In this document: positions 7,387 to 16,605 of the stretch, one piece after another | Layout of the letters: each line of letters opens with the position of its first letter | Position numbering within the stretch: the first letter of the stretch is position 1 | Source: Flavobacteriales bacterium UBA1531 | Lineage (GTDB): Bacteria; Bacteroidota; Bacteroidia; Flavobacteriales_D; Sanyastnellaceae | Direction: 5' to 3' | Length of the DNA stretch: 24,821 nt | NCBI GenBank assembly: GCA_002323795.1 | Contig: DCPZ01000066.1 | Location: forward strand, 23,781 to 48,601 | Program-made: the position numbers and the translations under genes | The notes under the pieces: generated by a model | Database searches by the model: none | The model's input: only the letters and a program-made list of their open reading frames with translations | Told to the model about the DNA's origin: nothing

Positions 7387-8403
7387 TCAGCCGAGTTTTA
7401 GCCGGGGAATCGGTTCGATGTCTAAAGGAAAAACTTGACCCGCATCGTATAATTTAAGTCCGGCAATTGCAACCATTGCCGCATTGTCTGTACAATATTC
7501 AAAGGGTGGAACATGAACAATCCAACCCAAGCGCTCCGCAGTCGAAAACAGTGATTGTCGCAGGCCAGAATTAGCAGAAACACCTCCAGCAATAGCCACT
7601 TCAGTGATGCCTGTCGCGTTCACTGCATTTTCCAGTTTTTCCATCAGGACACCAACGATTGAGTCTTGCACGCTTGCTGCGATATCAGATTGATTCACTG
7701 CGATAAATTCTGAATCTTGCTGCTGACCGTGCTGCAAAAATTGCCATATCTGCGTTTTGAGTCCGCTAAAACTCATGTCTAAGCCAGATACACGAGGCTT
7801 TGAAAAATGAAATTTATCTGGATCTCCATTTTGAGCGAGGCGATCTAAGACAGGTCCCCCCGGATATGCAAGCCCCATGAGTTTCGCCACTTTGTCAAAT
7901 GCCTCTCCAGCGGCATCATCCCGTGTTTCGCCTAACACTTCCATTTCCAGAGCGCTGGCCACTTTCACCAATTGCGTATGACCCCCTGAAACAGTAAGAC
8001 ATAAAAATGGAAAATTCGGGCCCGAATTCGGACCCAGAAAATGGGCGAGAACATGCGCCTGCATGTGGTTCACGGGTATCGCTGGTATACCGTTGGCCCA
8101 TGCCCAAGATTTCGCAAATGCAACACCAACATGCAAAGACCCCATCAAACCGGGGCCTCGGGTATAAGCAACGGCGCTCAGTTCGCCAGCTTCGACCTTT
8201 GCTTGCTTCAACGCCTCTGCTAAAGTCGGGACGATGTTTTGGGCGTGCGCTCTGCTTGCGAGCTCAGGAACTACACCCCCATAATTTTCATGAATCGTTT
8301 GATTCGAAATTACATTTGCGAGGACTTCATTTCCTCGGATAATCGCGACTCCTGTGTCATCGCACGAAGACTCTACTGCAAGAATAAGTGGAAGCTGTGG
8401 CAT
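7387..8403 (-). CDS. tsaD: tRNA N6-threonylcarbamoyladenosine transferase TsaD
   Basis: TsaD transfers the threonylcarbamoyl group to A37 of tRNAs reading ANN codons, working with TsaB and TsaE. From the ATG at 8403 the protein has 338 residues, the same as well-known bacterial TsaD. Motifs seen are LAVESSCDDTGVAI (8-21), GGVVPELASRAH (42-53), the metal-binding HMQAH (113-117), VSGGHTQL (138-145) and a C-terminal AIAGGVSANSGLR block. The open frame reaches an upstream ATG at 8439, but those 12 extra residues are not typical, so 8403 is used. It runs divergently from tamB with a 58-base gap, which must hold both promoters. TATTTTAG near 8420 on the minus strand is one mismatch from the -7 consensus. 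Confidence 0.97.
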   Translation of the reverse strand: MPQLPLILAVESSCDDTGVAIIRGNEVLANVISNQTIHENYGGVVPELASRAHAQNIVPTLAEALKQAKVEAGELSAVAYTRGPGLMGSLHVGVAFAKSWAWANGIPAIPVNHMQAHVLAHFLGPNSGPNFPFLCLTVSGGHTQLVKVASALEMEVLGETRDDAAGEAFDKVAKLMGLAYPGGPVLDRLAQNGDPDKFHFSKPRVSGLDMSFSGLKTQIWQFLQHGQQQDSEFIAVNQSDIAASVQDSIVGVLMEKLENAVNATGITEVAIAGGVSANSGLRQSLFSTAERLGWIVHVPPFEYCTDNAAMVAIAGLKLYDAGQVFPLDIEPIPRLKLG

Positions 8404-8461
8404 GATTTCTGCGCTAAAATACGCAGGCAAATTGCTCATCGAGTACTTTCACATCGCAAAC

Positions 8462-11400
8462 ATGTTCTTCTCACGCAATAGATTTCGAAACAGCGCAACG
8501 GTATTTTTACTGATCCTATTTACGGTAGGAGCAGCCATACAAATGCCTTTTGTTCAAACTGCCCTGCTGCGAATTTTCGTCCTACCTCGTGTCGAAAAAG
8601 CGTTGGAAACCGATATAAATGTGGCCGAATGCTATTTCGATTGGTGGAATCAAAAAATTACCATCCATGATTTAATCGCGCTGCATGATGAAAATCCTCT
8701 GTTCAGCATTCAAGAGTCAACGATTCAATGGAATCAATCTGATGACTCATGGGATCGAATTGACTCCATAGCTGTTGAAGGCTTGAAATTCGAGTTGACC
8801 CAAGGTGCCAAATGGCTTGATTTCATCAGACAAAAAGCTCCCGAAAGCGAAAATGAATCTGCAAAGACGACCACAGCATTCAACATCCGCGTCGCTACTT
8901 TTCTCCTTCGCAATGCAGAGGGCTCAATTGAATCGGATACAATCTTTCAAATTGATGAAGCTCGAATCAATCAAATGCACTATCGGGATGAATCGCTCAG
9001 TATCCCGCTGAAAGCCTGTTCTGGATTCATTTCCGTTCCTCTTCCCGGAAATATGAGCAAACCGCTGCAATTGGAAGTAAACAGCCTGAATGCTGATCTA
9101 GAGTTAAAGCATTCAATGTGGTCGCTGGACACATTATGCACATCCACTTCTGCATTTGATGCTCATTTTTATCCGTCTGAAAAATCGAATGAATGGCAAA
9201 CACAAATTCAAATCATTGATTCGATCGACTTCAGGGCCTTAACTCTTGATCCACAAATCACTGATCTGCTCAGTTCCATCTCCAAGCCACCCATCGCGCC
9301 CGTCTTCGATGGCAGAGTCTGGATTAATGAAGTCACGCACTCAGTGGAATGCGCTCTTGCCATTGAGGGCATTCCCGCCTTAGGTGATTTTACCGATTCC
9401 CTCAGAATTTATCGCAATGATGGCTTATGGTCGTCGAATGGAGAACTGAGCATCGACTGGGACACCATCGATTCTGGTCTCTTCGCGATCCTTGGAGATC
9501 GAATGCCAGCGAGTCTGCAAAAATTGAAAAATCAAGGAAATTCCATTCAACTAAGGTGGGATGTTGACCCGATAACTCAGCAGTTCGACTTCGGAGTTCC
9601 CATGCTAGGCGAGAGTACAATCGATTTAAAAGTGCTTTGCTCCTCACCTTGGACACCAATTTCGTTTCAAGGAAACATCCTGAACTTTCAAATACCACTC
9701 TTTCCATTTGAAAATCAGGTCTTGTCCGGAACAGTCCTTGGACAAATTGAAAAAGACAATAGCAGCCTCGCAATAACCGTGCGAAATGTTGAAGATATTT
9801 TGTTCAATTTCAATGCTCAGAGCATTCCGCAACTCGATACCGGTAATCATCGCATCGACGCTCAATGGAAATCCGAATCACACTTTCTCCCGATGTCGGG
9901 TGACTGCAGCTTGGCATTGGGCGACTCGTCATGGAGCTTTAATAGCGCGACTGAATTAAATGGAATCCAGAGCTTGAATCTAACCGAAAGCAAGGAATGG
10001 GCATTATTTGCCGCAATCGCCTTTCGTGCCTCTGGGAATTACGGACACCAATGGTCGAGCATTTTGGAAACTCGAAACATTGCCCTCCTTGAGAATAAAA
10101 AACCCATTGCTGTTGACCGCTTTGATGCAATGCTTGAACATCAAGGACAACAGATTCACCTCGAGTGGCACTCGGACCTAACAAATGGAAGATTAACTGC
10201 CAGCGATGACCTTTCAGCATGGAATAATTGGTTCGATCAAATTACAGGCCAAGGGGTTGAAGGTGCTTCAGTTCCTTTTGTCGAATTCAATGCATCACTA
10301 TTGAATTTTTATCCACTTCAGTTGATTACCAATGCACCATTTAGCCTTGCTCCGTATTCTTCCTTATCGGGAAAGTGGCATTCAGATCAACTTTTGATCA
10401 ACGCCAACATTCCAAAGATTTCAGCGACTCCTTTCGCAGCTCACACGCTTCAGGCCCAATGGACATTCAAGGATTCAACCTCCATCTTTCATTTGAGTGT
10501 AGACTCCATCAACCGTGAAGCAACCCTCTTAGCCTCTGACTTCAACGGCAACGTAGAACTTGGAGCCAATTGGGACGGAGCCCTGACCTGGACGGAAGGA
10601 CAAAAAGGACAAGATGCAGCCATTGGATTCACTTCCACTCCACCTTTCAAGCCAGAGGGAAGTTTGAAAATCACTGATTTCAAATGGCCAGTACTCGGAC
10701 AAAATTTAAAACTAGTAGAGGCCAACGACTTGATTCGATGGTCATCACTCGAAGACACGGAAGCCTCGTCTAAGTCAAAACCTGTAACCATTCAATCACG
10801 GGACTGGACCATTCAAGCTCAAGCCAACCAAGACGCAAAAAGCAACTGGCTCGCGGAAATGAAGCTGGAGATTGATGGTAAATTGGACTCAATCGATTGG
10901 TTCCCAACTGGCACCAATATTTCGTCTCTAATTGCTCAGGTAAACGCATCAACAAGCGGCAAACAAAGGCAAGGTTTTTTTCAAGTGCAAGCTGAGGAAA
11001 TAGAGTGGAGTGGAGAACGGATTTCGAATCTTACGCTATCTGGAAATGGATCGCTCGAAGCCTGTGCATTCAATGCCCGAGGCAATGTGGGATTTGGGGA
11101 AATTTCGGGGAATGGTGAAGCTGGCTGGGGGGCATCTCCATTTCTCGATGCATCATGGGAATTGAATACGATCGAACTAAATGGAATCAATCAACTTATC
11201 CCAGAAAACACCTTCAACCTCAATGGAGGAATTACGGGGCGACTGAAGTCTCAGTGGAAAAACGATGAATTTCAATTGTCTGGAAAGCTCAAAACAGACT
11301 CCTTGACGACCTTCATTCCAGCTCTTGGCACGACGTACACGATTGCAGCGAACGTTGAAATCGAACCGGGCTCAATCCAAATCAACCAAGGTCGCATTCA

Positions 11401-12724
11401 AGATCGAAATGGCGCAATCGCTCAGATGAATGGAACCGCGTATCATCAACATTTTAAAAATTGGAACTTAGACTTTGGTATCGATGCCAATTCAAACCCC
11501 ATTGAATTGATGAACCTCCCTCCGAAAGAGTCCTCTTTTTACTTTGGCAGTGGGATTGGTACAGGAGACATCAATGTCGCCGGATACGGAAGTGAGCTAC
11601 TTGTTGAGGCGGACATCTCGACAAAAAAAGGCACTAATTTTGCTCTTCCCCTAGACGCGGTAAGTGACGCATCCTATGCACAATTCATTCAATTTAAGAC
11701 CACTGACTCACTTCCTTTAGCTCCTCGGAAAACAGGTAGCTTCTCGAATGTCGTTCTTGACATCGGATTGGACGTGGAGCCAGAAGCCACAGCTCGGATT
11801 ATTTTCAATCAAAATACCGGCGAAGAAATTTCAGGAAAAGCAAAAGGACACCTTGACTTGCGGGTGGATCATTTTGAAGAAATCAACTTGAAAGGCTCAC
11901 TCGAAATCATCTACGGAACGTACTATTTCACGCTGCAAAATCTCATCAACAAAACCTTCAACATTGTGCCGGGTGGAACAATCGAGTGGTTTGGCGATCC
12001 TTATGCCGCAAGAATCAATCTGCTGACGTCTTACCAAACTCGTGCGCGTCTAACTCCCCTTTTGCCAGACGAACCCAACCTCCCTGGTCGTGTTCCTGTG
12101 GAATTATTGCTCTCGCTCAATGGCGGATTATTCCAGCCCGAAATTGGATTCAACATTCAAGTTCCAAAAGCCGATTCTCGTCTCGAAGCGCTGATCAAAG
12201 GAGCTTTATTGAACGAAGAAGAATTGCAGCGACAAGCATTAAGCCTTCTGGTAGTAAACCAATTCATCGCGCAAGACCCACTGACCAGCGCATTGGGAGG
12301 TTTTCAAGGCGGTGGCCAGAGCAGCGCATTCATTGCAAACCAATTGGGGCATTGGATCTCTCAAATTTCCCCTGGAATGGATTTGGGATTGGATTATTCA
12401 AATGACAACCTGAGTGGAGAGCAAGAATTAGCATTGGCGCTGAGCACACAACTATTCAACGAGCGTCTCAAAATCGAAGGGGGCTTCGGCGCCCAAAGCA
12501 CGGGGCAAATGTCGACCGATGACATCCAGATACAAGATGTTACAATTAGCTACAATCTTGACAGCAAAGGACACTACCAAATCACAGGACAGTCGAAGAG
12601 CAACCAATCTATGATCAATACCCTTGATGGGAGAAGTACCCAAGGTGTTGGGATCCGGATGCGGCACGAGTTCAACCGCTGGGGCGATTGGAGGATAGAA
12701 AAACCAGATGGAGATATGAATTAA
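8462..12724 (+). CDS. tamB: TamB-family translocation/assembly module protein
   Basis: The protein has 1420 residues, typical of Bacteroidota TamB. An N-terminal membrane anchor (about 9-28) is followed by a sequence with PFVQTALLRIFVLPRVEKAL, then a very long stretch of alternating polar/apolar beta segments rich in W, N, S and D. This fits the hydrophobic-groove beta-taco fold that spans the periplasm and bridges inner and outer membranes for outer-membrane protein or lipid transport. The conserved TamB/DUF490 C-terminal domain is clear: EIIYGTYYFTLQNLINKTFN (about 1146-1165), then VPGGTIEWFGDPYAARINL and LLVVNQFIAQDP. The frame is open back to 8354, but that part overlaps tsaD and lacks TamB features. 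ATG 8462 puts the anchor at the N-terminus; ATG 8402 is an alternative. The Omp85 partner TamA is not in this window. Confidence 0.93.
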   Translation: MFFSRNRFRNSATVFLLILFTVGAAIQMPFVQTALLRIFVLPRVEKALETDINVAECYFDWWNQKITIHDLIALHDENPLFSIQESTIQWNQSDDSWDRIDSIAVEGLKFELTQGAKWLDFIRQKAPESENESAKTTTAFNIRVATFLLRNAEGSIESDTIFQIDEARINQMHYRDESLSIPLKACSGFISVPLPGNMSKPLQLEVNSLNADLELKHSMWSLDTLCTSTSAFDAHFYPSEKSNEWQTQIQIIDSIDFRALTLDPQITDLLSSISKPPIAPVFDGRVWINEVTHSVECALAIEGIPALGDFTDSLRIYRNDGLWSSNGELSIDWDTIDSGLFAILGDRMPASLQKLKNQGNSIQLRWDVDPITQQFDFGVPMLGESTIDLKVLCSSPWTPISFQGNILNFQIPLFPFENQVLSGTVLGQIEKDNSSLAITVRNVEDILFNFNAQSIPQLDTGNHRIDAQWKSESHFLPMSGDCSLALGDSSWSFNSATELNGIQSLNLTESKEWALFAAIAFRASGNYGHQWSSILETRNIALLENKKPIAVDRFDAMLEHQGQQIHLEWHSDLTNGRLTASDDLSAWNNWFDQITGQGVEGASVPFVEFNASLLNFYPLQLITNAPFSLAPYSSLSGKWHSDQLLINANIPKISATPFAAHTLQAQWTFKDSTSIFHLSVDSINREATLLASDFNGNVELGANWDGALTWTEGQKGQDAAIGFTSTPPFKPEGSLKITDFKWPVLGQNLKLVEANDLIRWSSLEDTEASSKSKPVTIQSRDWTIQAQANQDAKSNWLAEMKLEIDGKLDSIDWFPTGTNISSLIAQVNASTSGKQRQGFFQVQAEEIEWSGERISNLTLSGNGSLEACAFNARGNVGFGEISGNGEAGWGASPFLDASWELNTIELNGINQLIPENTFNLNGGITGRLKSQWKNDEFQLSGKLKTDSLTTFIPALGTTYTIAANVEIEPGSIQINQGRIQDRNGAIAQMNGTAYHQHFKNWNLDFGIDANSNPIELMNLPPKESSFYFGSGIGTGDINVAGYGSELLVEADISTKKGTNFALPLDAVSDASYAQFIQFKTTDSLPLAPRKTGSFSNVVLDIGLDVEPEATARIIFNQNTGEEISGKAKGHLDLRVDHFEEINLKGSLEIIYGTYYFTLQNLINKTFNIVPGGTIEWFGDPYAARINLLTSYQTRARLTPLLPDEPNLPGRVPVELLLSLNGGLFQPEIGFNIQVPKADSRLEALIKGALLNEEELQRQALSLLVVNQFIAQDPLTSALGGFQGGGQSSAFIANQLGHWISQISPGMDLGLDYSNDNLSGEQELALALSTQLFNERLKIEGGFGAQSTGQMSTDDIQIQDVTISYNLDSKGHYQITGQSKSNQSMINTLDGRSTQGVGIRMRHEFNRWGDWRIEKPDGDMN

Positions 12725-12795
12725 GTTGGAATATAGCCCTGCTCTGCAGCTCTTCAAAATCTGCCTTACTTAAATTGCGACTCAAACCCTTTTAC

Positions 12796-13842
12796 ATGAA
12801 ATTCTTCAGAAACGTCATGATTCTTGTTTTCGCACTTGGTAGCGGATTAGAATCAAAAGCACAAATCGTGATCGATAGCAATGACTTACCACAGGCGGGA
12901 ATCACTTATGACGTCGTGAATACAGCAATCACAGATTTTAACTTAGTGGATATTTCTGGTCCTGATGTTACCTGGGATGCCTCAAGTTTGATTGCCCTTG
13001 GGGACGCTCCCATAGAGCCCGTGGACATCAACAATGCCTCAATTACAGCTGCCTTGGTCTTCAATAGTCCATTCAATAGCACCTATCAATGCGATTATTA
13101 CCTGCCAACAGTATTCCCTGACTTGGGAATAGAAATTCCAATTCCATTGGAGGGATTCAATAACTTCTACCAAACTAGTGGCGATCACTATGCAATCGCC
13201 GGAGTAGGTTTGAGTGCCTCAGGGTTTGACCTACCAGTCACATATGATGACATAGACGAATTCTTCCCAATTCCATTCAGTTTTGAAGAATCATTCGAAA
13301 GCACTGCAGCCTTTGAGTTGAACCTCGAAGGAATTTTATCATATGCACTCGATCAAACACGCAGCGTCACTGCAGATGCCTGGGGAACGCTCATTCTTCC
13401 GGGTGGTTCTTTTAGTGTACTGCGAACTCGAACAGAACTCAATGCCATTGATGACATTTCCATCGCACAGTTGGGCGAACCATTCACGATTGAGCGCGAC
13501 CAAGTTATTTATCAATGGTGGGGAACCGGCACGGGTGTGCCTTTGTTAGAAATAACTGAAATTATGGGGATTCCGGCACTGGCCACCTTCCAAAACATCA
13601 GTGGTTCCAGTGGATTGATGCCGGTAGAACCTTCAGCAATGAACATTTATCCGAATCCAGTGCGAGCTGGGGGCACCCTGAATCTCGGCTCGAAAATGCA
13701 CAGTTATTCCATCTTCAACATTCAGGGAAATAAAATTAAAGATGGGAAGTCATCATCAATCGATATCCCATCGAACTGGTCAACGGGCAATTACAAGATC
13801 CTTATTGATGGTAAGCTGGAACGGTTTGTGATCCAACGTTAA
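12796..13842 (+). CDS. Exported protein with T9SS type A C-terminal sorting domain
   Basis: The protein has 348 residues. A signal peptide (MKFFRNVMILVFALGS..., cleavage likely after KAQ at about 23) is followed by about 250 residues of beta-rich sequence with no recognised catalytic motif. The last about 70 residues form a type IX secretion sorting domain: MNIYPNPVRAGGTLNLGS, then a YSIFNIQGNKIKDG strand, and GNYKILIDGKLERFVIQR at the end. It is therefore expected to cross the outer membrane through T9SS and be released or anchored on the surface. The middle resembles uncharacterised Flavobacteriales exported proteins that read ITYDVVNT... near the N-terminus. The frame is open upstream into tamB, but the signal peptide fixes the start at 12796. 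It may be co-transcribed with tamB (71-base gap). Confidence 0.85.
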   Translation: MKFFRNVMILVFALGSGLESKAQIVIDSNDLPQAGITYDVVNTAITDFNLVDISGPDVTWDASSLIALGDAPIEPVDINNASITAALVFNSPFNSTYQCDYYLPTVFPDLGIEIPIPLEGFNNFYQTSGDHYAIAGVGLSASGFDLPVTYDDIDEFFPIPFSFEESFESTAAFELNLEGILSYALDQTRSVTADAWGTLILPGGSFSVLRTRTELNAIDDISIAQLGEPFTIERDQVIYQWWGTGTGVPLLEITEIMGIPALATFQNISGSSGLMPVEPSAMNIYPNPVRAGGTLNLGSKMHSYSIFNIQGNKIKDGKSSSIDIPSNWSTGNYKILIDGKLERFVIQR

Positions 13843-13869
13843 GGAGTTGCTTTTCACTTGTCTAAAGGG

Positions 13870-14310
13870 TCAAATCACTCCGTCTTTTTCAAAGGAATCG
13901 ATCTCCATTCCAATTTGCTTATCGTACCATTGATCCAATGCCCAGCCCTTGGCTATTTGGGCGTTTCGGAAAACTCGGAACGGCACGGATGGTCGAAATA
14001 GAGCCCAACGTATGCGATCTTTCAACACGGTGATGGATGAGGGAACCACTGCAGCTCGAGCCGAAACGTTGAGCATGGCTTCTTCAGACCCCAGCCATGC
14101 CAGAGCTTCCTGCTCCACTAGCGCTGCATTTCTAGGAATCAAAACCAGAACGGGACCTCTATCATCTGGCAACAACTCTCGCCTCGCCTTCTCCACTCGC
14201 TTCATTTGATTGACGTCAAGCACGGCTTCTTCATGAAACCGCACCGTATACAACCCCATGGATAGCTCAATGGTGGCGTCTTGTAATTTAGCTGTTAAGG
14301 TATGCTCCAT
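13870..14310 (-). CDS. Small DUF7793/STAS-like protein of unknown function
   Basis: The protein has 146 residues with no signal peptide or membrane helix. The central part (about 52-115) reads GPVLVLIPRNAALVEQEALA, then GSEEAMLNVSARAAVVPSSI, then RPSVPFRVFRNAQIAKGWAL. This is the pattern of a Bacteroidota family related to SpoIIAA/STAS folds: a strand, a variable loop, a helix with A..F/L..SEEA, and a PxRxFRxxxxAxxWL ending. The family function is unknown. It is the last gene of a minus-strand run, 18 bases after the lipoprotein gene, so is likely in the same transcript as the acyl-CoA reductase. Confidence 0.65.
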   Translation of the reverse strand: MEHTLTAKLQDATIELSMGLYTVRFHEEAVLDVNQMKRVEKARRELLPDDRGPVLVLIPRNAALVEQEALAWLGSEEAMLNVSARAAVVPSSITVLKDRIRWALFRPSVPFRVFRNAQIAKGWALDQWYDKQIGMEIDSFEKDGVI

Positions 14311-14328
14311 GTGTGCTTTGGAAATCGA

Positions 14329-15474
14329 TCAATCGCAGTAGAAATCTGAGAAAGGATTCGGCGTACAAAAGTTTAATTCATAGGTGTCTGCACCCTCAAT
14401 CAAGTAGGCCAGTGAAGCCGTGGTGCAGCCAATTCCATAAACGCCCTGAGTGGATCGCGCAGCAAACAACCCAAGGCCGCCTTCACTGCCCCAATTGATA
14501 TTCGTATACTCAGGCCTTTCTTGGATCACACCCGTCACTGGAGAATTGATTTCGAGATAAGTTGACAACTCATCATTCGCTATTGTGAGCACGAAGTCCA
14601 CAACACGAGCAATTTGAACTTCATCGTCCCAGACTCCAAGGACGCGGGTCACAAATGGATCCGGCTCAAGCTGCGAAGCCAATGTGGTAAAAAAGCGCTC
14701 ACCACTTACTTCCTTTTGCAAAATGTCACCACCTTCATCATCCTGCGTAGTCAAGGTTCCAATAGGCCATTCAATAATCCGTTCTTCCTCGGTTAATAAA
14801 TCCGTGTGAGCTTCATCGTTCCAGATGCGTTCGGTGACATGAATCAGCATGGTTGCATCGTAGCGACTAGCACCTGCCGTGGAAGACCATTTGAATGTAA
14901 TGTCTGGAAATGTGGTCTGAAAACCAACGCTAGCAAAACCAATTTTAAAATTGGTTACTCCCGGCGGAGGCTGTGAGATATTGCCAATTTGCTCGGCAAT
15001 CATATTGGTTGTTGCTGTGACGTCATCCTCCTCTCCTTCGATGGCAATTTTCAAGTCGTATTCTGCATCTGTATTCAGCCCTCCCTCGGGAATGAAATAC
15101 CACATTTGTTGATGGGGCCCAAAGAAAATCCCATCCTCCAGTTTGTTGCCGATCACTGTGTCAATCAATGACCATTCGCGGATCTGCCCTCCCACGCGTT
15201 CGGTGATCTCCACTGTAAGATCTTCTGCGGGGTATTCGCTGCTATCAGCAAGCATCGCAGCATCGAACTGGTTGCCATCGCCTAGCCATGTTCTATTCAC
15301 ACGAACCCACTGCGTATCTTGCTGTGCATCCAGCAGACCAAACACAACCGGCGATTTTTTGTAGGGTGCATTCAAGACGATGTCCGTGGAACAACTGCTC
15401 ATCATAAAGAGCAAAGACCCAACCATGGCCACGAAGACAAAATGTACGTGGCTGGATGTTTTCGAGGTATTCAT
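14329..15474 (-). CDS. Predicted lipoprotein, DUF4249-like, unknown function
   Basis: The protein has 381 residues. The N-terminus has a hydrophobic stretch and a lipobox-like MSSC, with Cys28 as the likely lipidation site, so it should sit in the outer or inner membrane as a lipoprotein. The mature part begins STDIVLNAPYKKSPVVFGLL and then QWVRVNRTWLGDGN. That layout (a short acidic lead, then beta strands bearing V-x-V-x-R/S...DS) resembles DUF4249 lipoproteins of Bacteroidota, though the match is by eye only. The protein is acidic and beta-rich. The start ATG at 15474 overlaps the TGA of the upstream acyl-CoA reductase (ATGA), indicating translational coupling. The frame remains open upstream only inside that gene. 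Confidence 0.6.
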   Translation of the reverse strand: MNTSKTSSHVHFVFVAMVGSLLFMMSSCSTDIVLNAPYKKSPVVFGLLDAQQDTQWVRVNRTWLGDGNQFDAAMLADSSEYPAEDLTVEITERVGGQIREWSLIDTVIGNKLEDGIFFGPHQQMWYFIPEGGLNTDAEYDLKIAIEGEEDDVTATTNMIAEQIGNISQPPPGVTNFKIGFASVGFQTTFPDITFKWSSTAGASRYDATMLIHVTERIWNDEAHTDLLTEEERIIEWPIGTLTTQDDEGGDILQKEVSGERFFTTLASQLEPDPFVTRVLGVWDDEVQIARVVDFVLTIANDELSTYLEINSPVTGVIQERPEYTNINWGSEGGLGLFAARSTQGVYGIGCTTASLAYLIEGADTYELNFCTPNPFSDFYCD

Positions 15475-16550
15475 TCGACGTGAGATGGTTTCAATTTCTG
15501 TGACGAAGATAACCCCAAGAGGAACGAAATGGTATCCACTCCATCTGCATAATCCCACGGCATAGGCATTTGCGTCGTCCCGAGCGGCACAAGCGGCACA
15601 AGACTGTCTCGAAAATCCTCGGGATTTCGTACCGCAATGCATTGCAGGTCATTCGCATGGGCTTCCAGGTGTGCGATAAGCGACGACATATCAGAAAAGG
15701 ATTCATAAAAAAGGGATCCGACTGGACTCAAGAATGCTTTGTCCTCTTTCAGCAGCACAAAACCATTCTCAATTAAGTCAACCTGATTCAACAACCAGAC
15801 GGCCTTATGGTAATCATAGTTGTTCGCATACTTGTTATGATTGGCTATATGAGACCACTCGATCCAAATCTTGAACAACCGATTTAAATCAAAACCAACA
15901 GGCAGATAAAGTTTTGTCACGCTCCGACAGCCCATGCCAAAATACCTAAATACATCACGGCCCAAGGCTTCTATTTCTTCATTCGACTCTGATCCATCTA
16001 AAATAGCTACGCTCGTTCGTTGGCTTCTCAAAATTCTCGGCAAATCCTTGAAATAATATTCAAAATAGCGGTTGGTGTTTGCACTTCCAGTGGCAATTAC
16101 AGCATCCACATCGCTCATTTTACCAGTGACCCATTCCACTTTCAACTTTTTGCCTTCTGGCAAAAAGGACTGCCATGCCTCAACGACCGCGGTCATTAAG
16201 ACCGAATCTGACGAACTTGCCTTGATCACAGCCTCGTGACCCGTTAAAAGTGTGCACATGACGTCATGCCAACCCACCAAGGGCAAGTTTCCAGCCAATA
16301 CCAAGCCAATCCTCTTCACATCATTTGACTCAGCTCCCCATTGATAACGTTGCAACCAATCCCTCAGCACCTTCGCTTCTAGCATAGCTCCGCACCCATG
16401 CATCGCGTCCTTGCATGAATCCTCGTTGAACCATCTGTTTTGCATTTCTGCCTGCGAAAGCAACAATTCATCATTCGGCCCTCGGTTTGGGATTTCGCCG
16501 CGCAACCACTCTCCAAGATGAACAAGTGATGATTCTAATGTGTTCCTCAT
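15471..16550 (-). CDS. LuxC-family acyl-CoA reductase
   Basis: The protein has 359 residues. LuxC-family enzymes (PF05893) reduce acyl-CoA or acyl thioesters to aldehydes with NADPH. Matches are IGLVLAGNLPLVGWHDVM (81-98) with a Rossmann-type GNxP loop, DAVIATGSANTNRYFEYYF (149-167), and GMGCRSVTKLYLP (205-217), where Cys208 is the likely thioester-forming nucleophile. No luciferase or other lux gene is near, so bioluminescence is not implied; aldehyde or wax/fatty alcohol metabolism is more likely. The frame is open upstream to 16676, but that region overlaps the ferredoxin gene. ATG 16550 fits family length and follows a good -7 box. It leads an operon with the lipoprotein and DUF7793-like genes. 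Confidence 0.85.
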   Translation of the reverse strand: MRNTLESSLVHLGEWLRGEIPNRGPNDELLLSQAEMQNRWFNEDSCKDAMHGCGAMLEAKVLRDWLQRYQWGAESNDVKRIGLVLAGNLPLVGWHDVMCTLLTGHEAVIKASSSDSVLMTAVVEAWQSFLPEGKKLKVEWVTGKMSDVDAVIATGSANTNRYFEYYFKDLPRILRSQRTSVAILDGSESNEEIEALGRDVFRYFGMGCRSVTKLYLPVGFDLNRLFKIWIEWSHIANHNKYANNYDYHKAVWLLNQVDLIENGFVLLKEDKAFLSPVGSLFYESFSDMSSLIAHLEAHANDLQCIAVRNPEDFRDSLVPLVPLGTTQMPMPWDYADGVDTISFLLGLSSSQKLKPSHVE

Positions 16551-16570
16551 ATTGGTGCCTATCTTCGCGC

Positions 16571-16599
16571 CAAATGTACGTTCCAACCCAAGACTGAAA
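16571..16599 (-). promoter_or_regulatory. Candidate promoter of the acyl-CoA reductase operon
   Basis: On the minus strand, TACATTTG (16578-16571) exactly matches the Bacteroidota -7 consensus TAnnTTTG. TTTC (16599-16596) lies 17 bases upstream as a near match to the -33 TTTG. Transcription would start near 16564, about 14 bases before the ATG at 16550. On the other strand TATCTTCG (16560-16567) is a one-mismatch candidate for the ferredoxin gene. Confidence 0.45.
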
Positions 16600-16605
16600 G
16601 AACCC

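Noticed and set aside
7362..7457. 31-codon ORF after the kinase (plus strand)
   Set aside because: It overlaps the kinase end and the tsaD 3' end on the other strand, has no hydrophobic or known pattern, and is best explained as a shadow.
8354..8461. N-terminal extension of the tamB frame
   Set aside because: The extra 36 residues overlap the start of tsaD on the other strand and lack the membrane anchor expected at the start of TamB; ATG 8462 fits better.
13853..13902. GGAGT...ACTCC pair between the T9SS cargo gene and the DUF7793-like gene
   Set aside because: The loop is over 30 bases and the second arm is within the coding region; the T run after it is probably coincidence.
15471..16550. 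Bioluminescence locus suggested by a LuxC-like enzyme
   Set aside because: No luciferase, LuxD/LuxE or flavin reductase is nearby; LuxC-family reductases occur in many non-luminous Bacteroidota.
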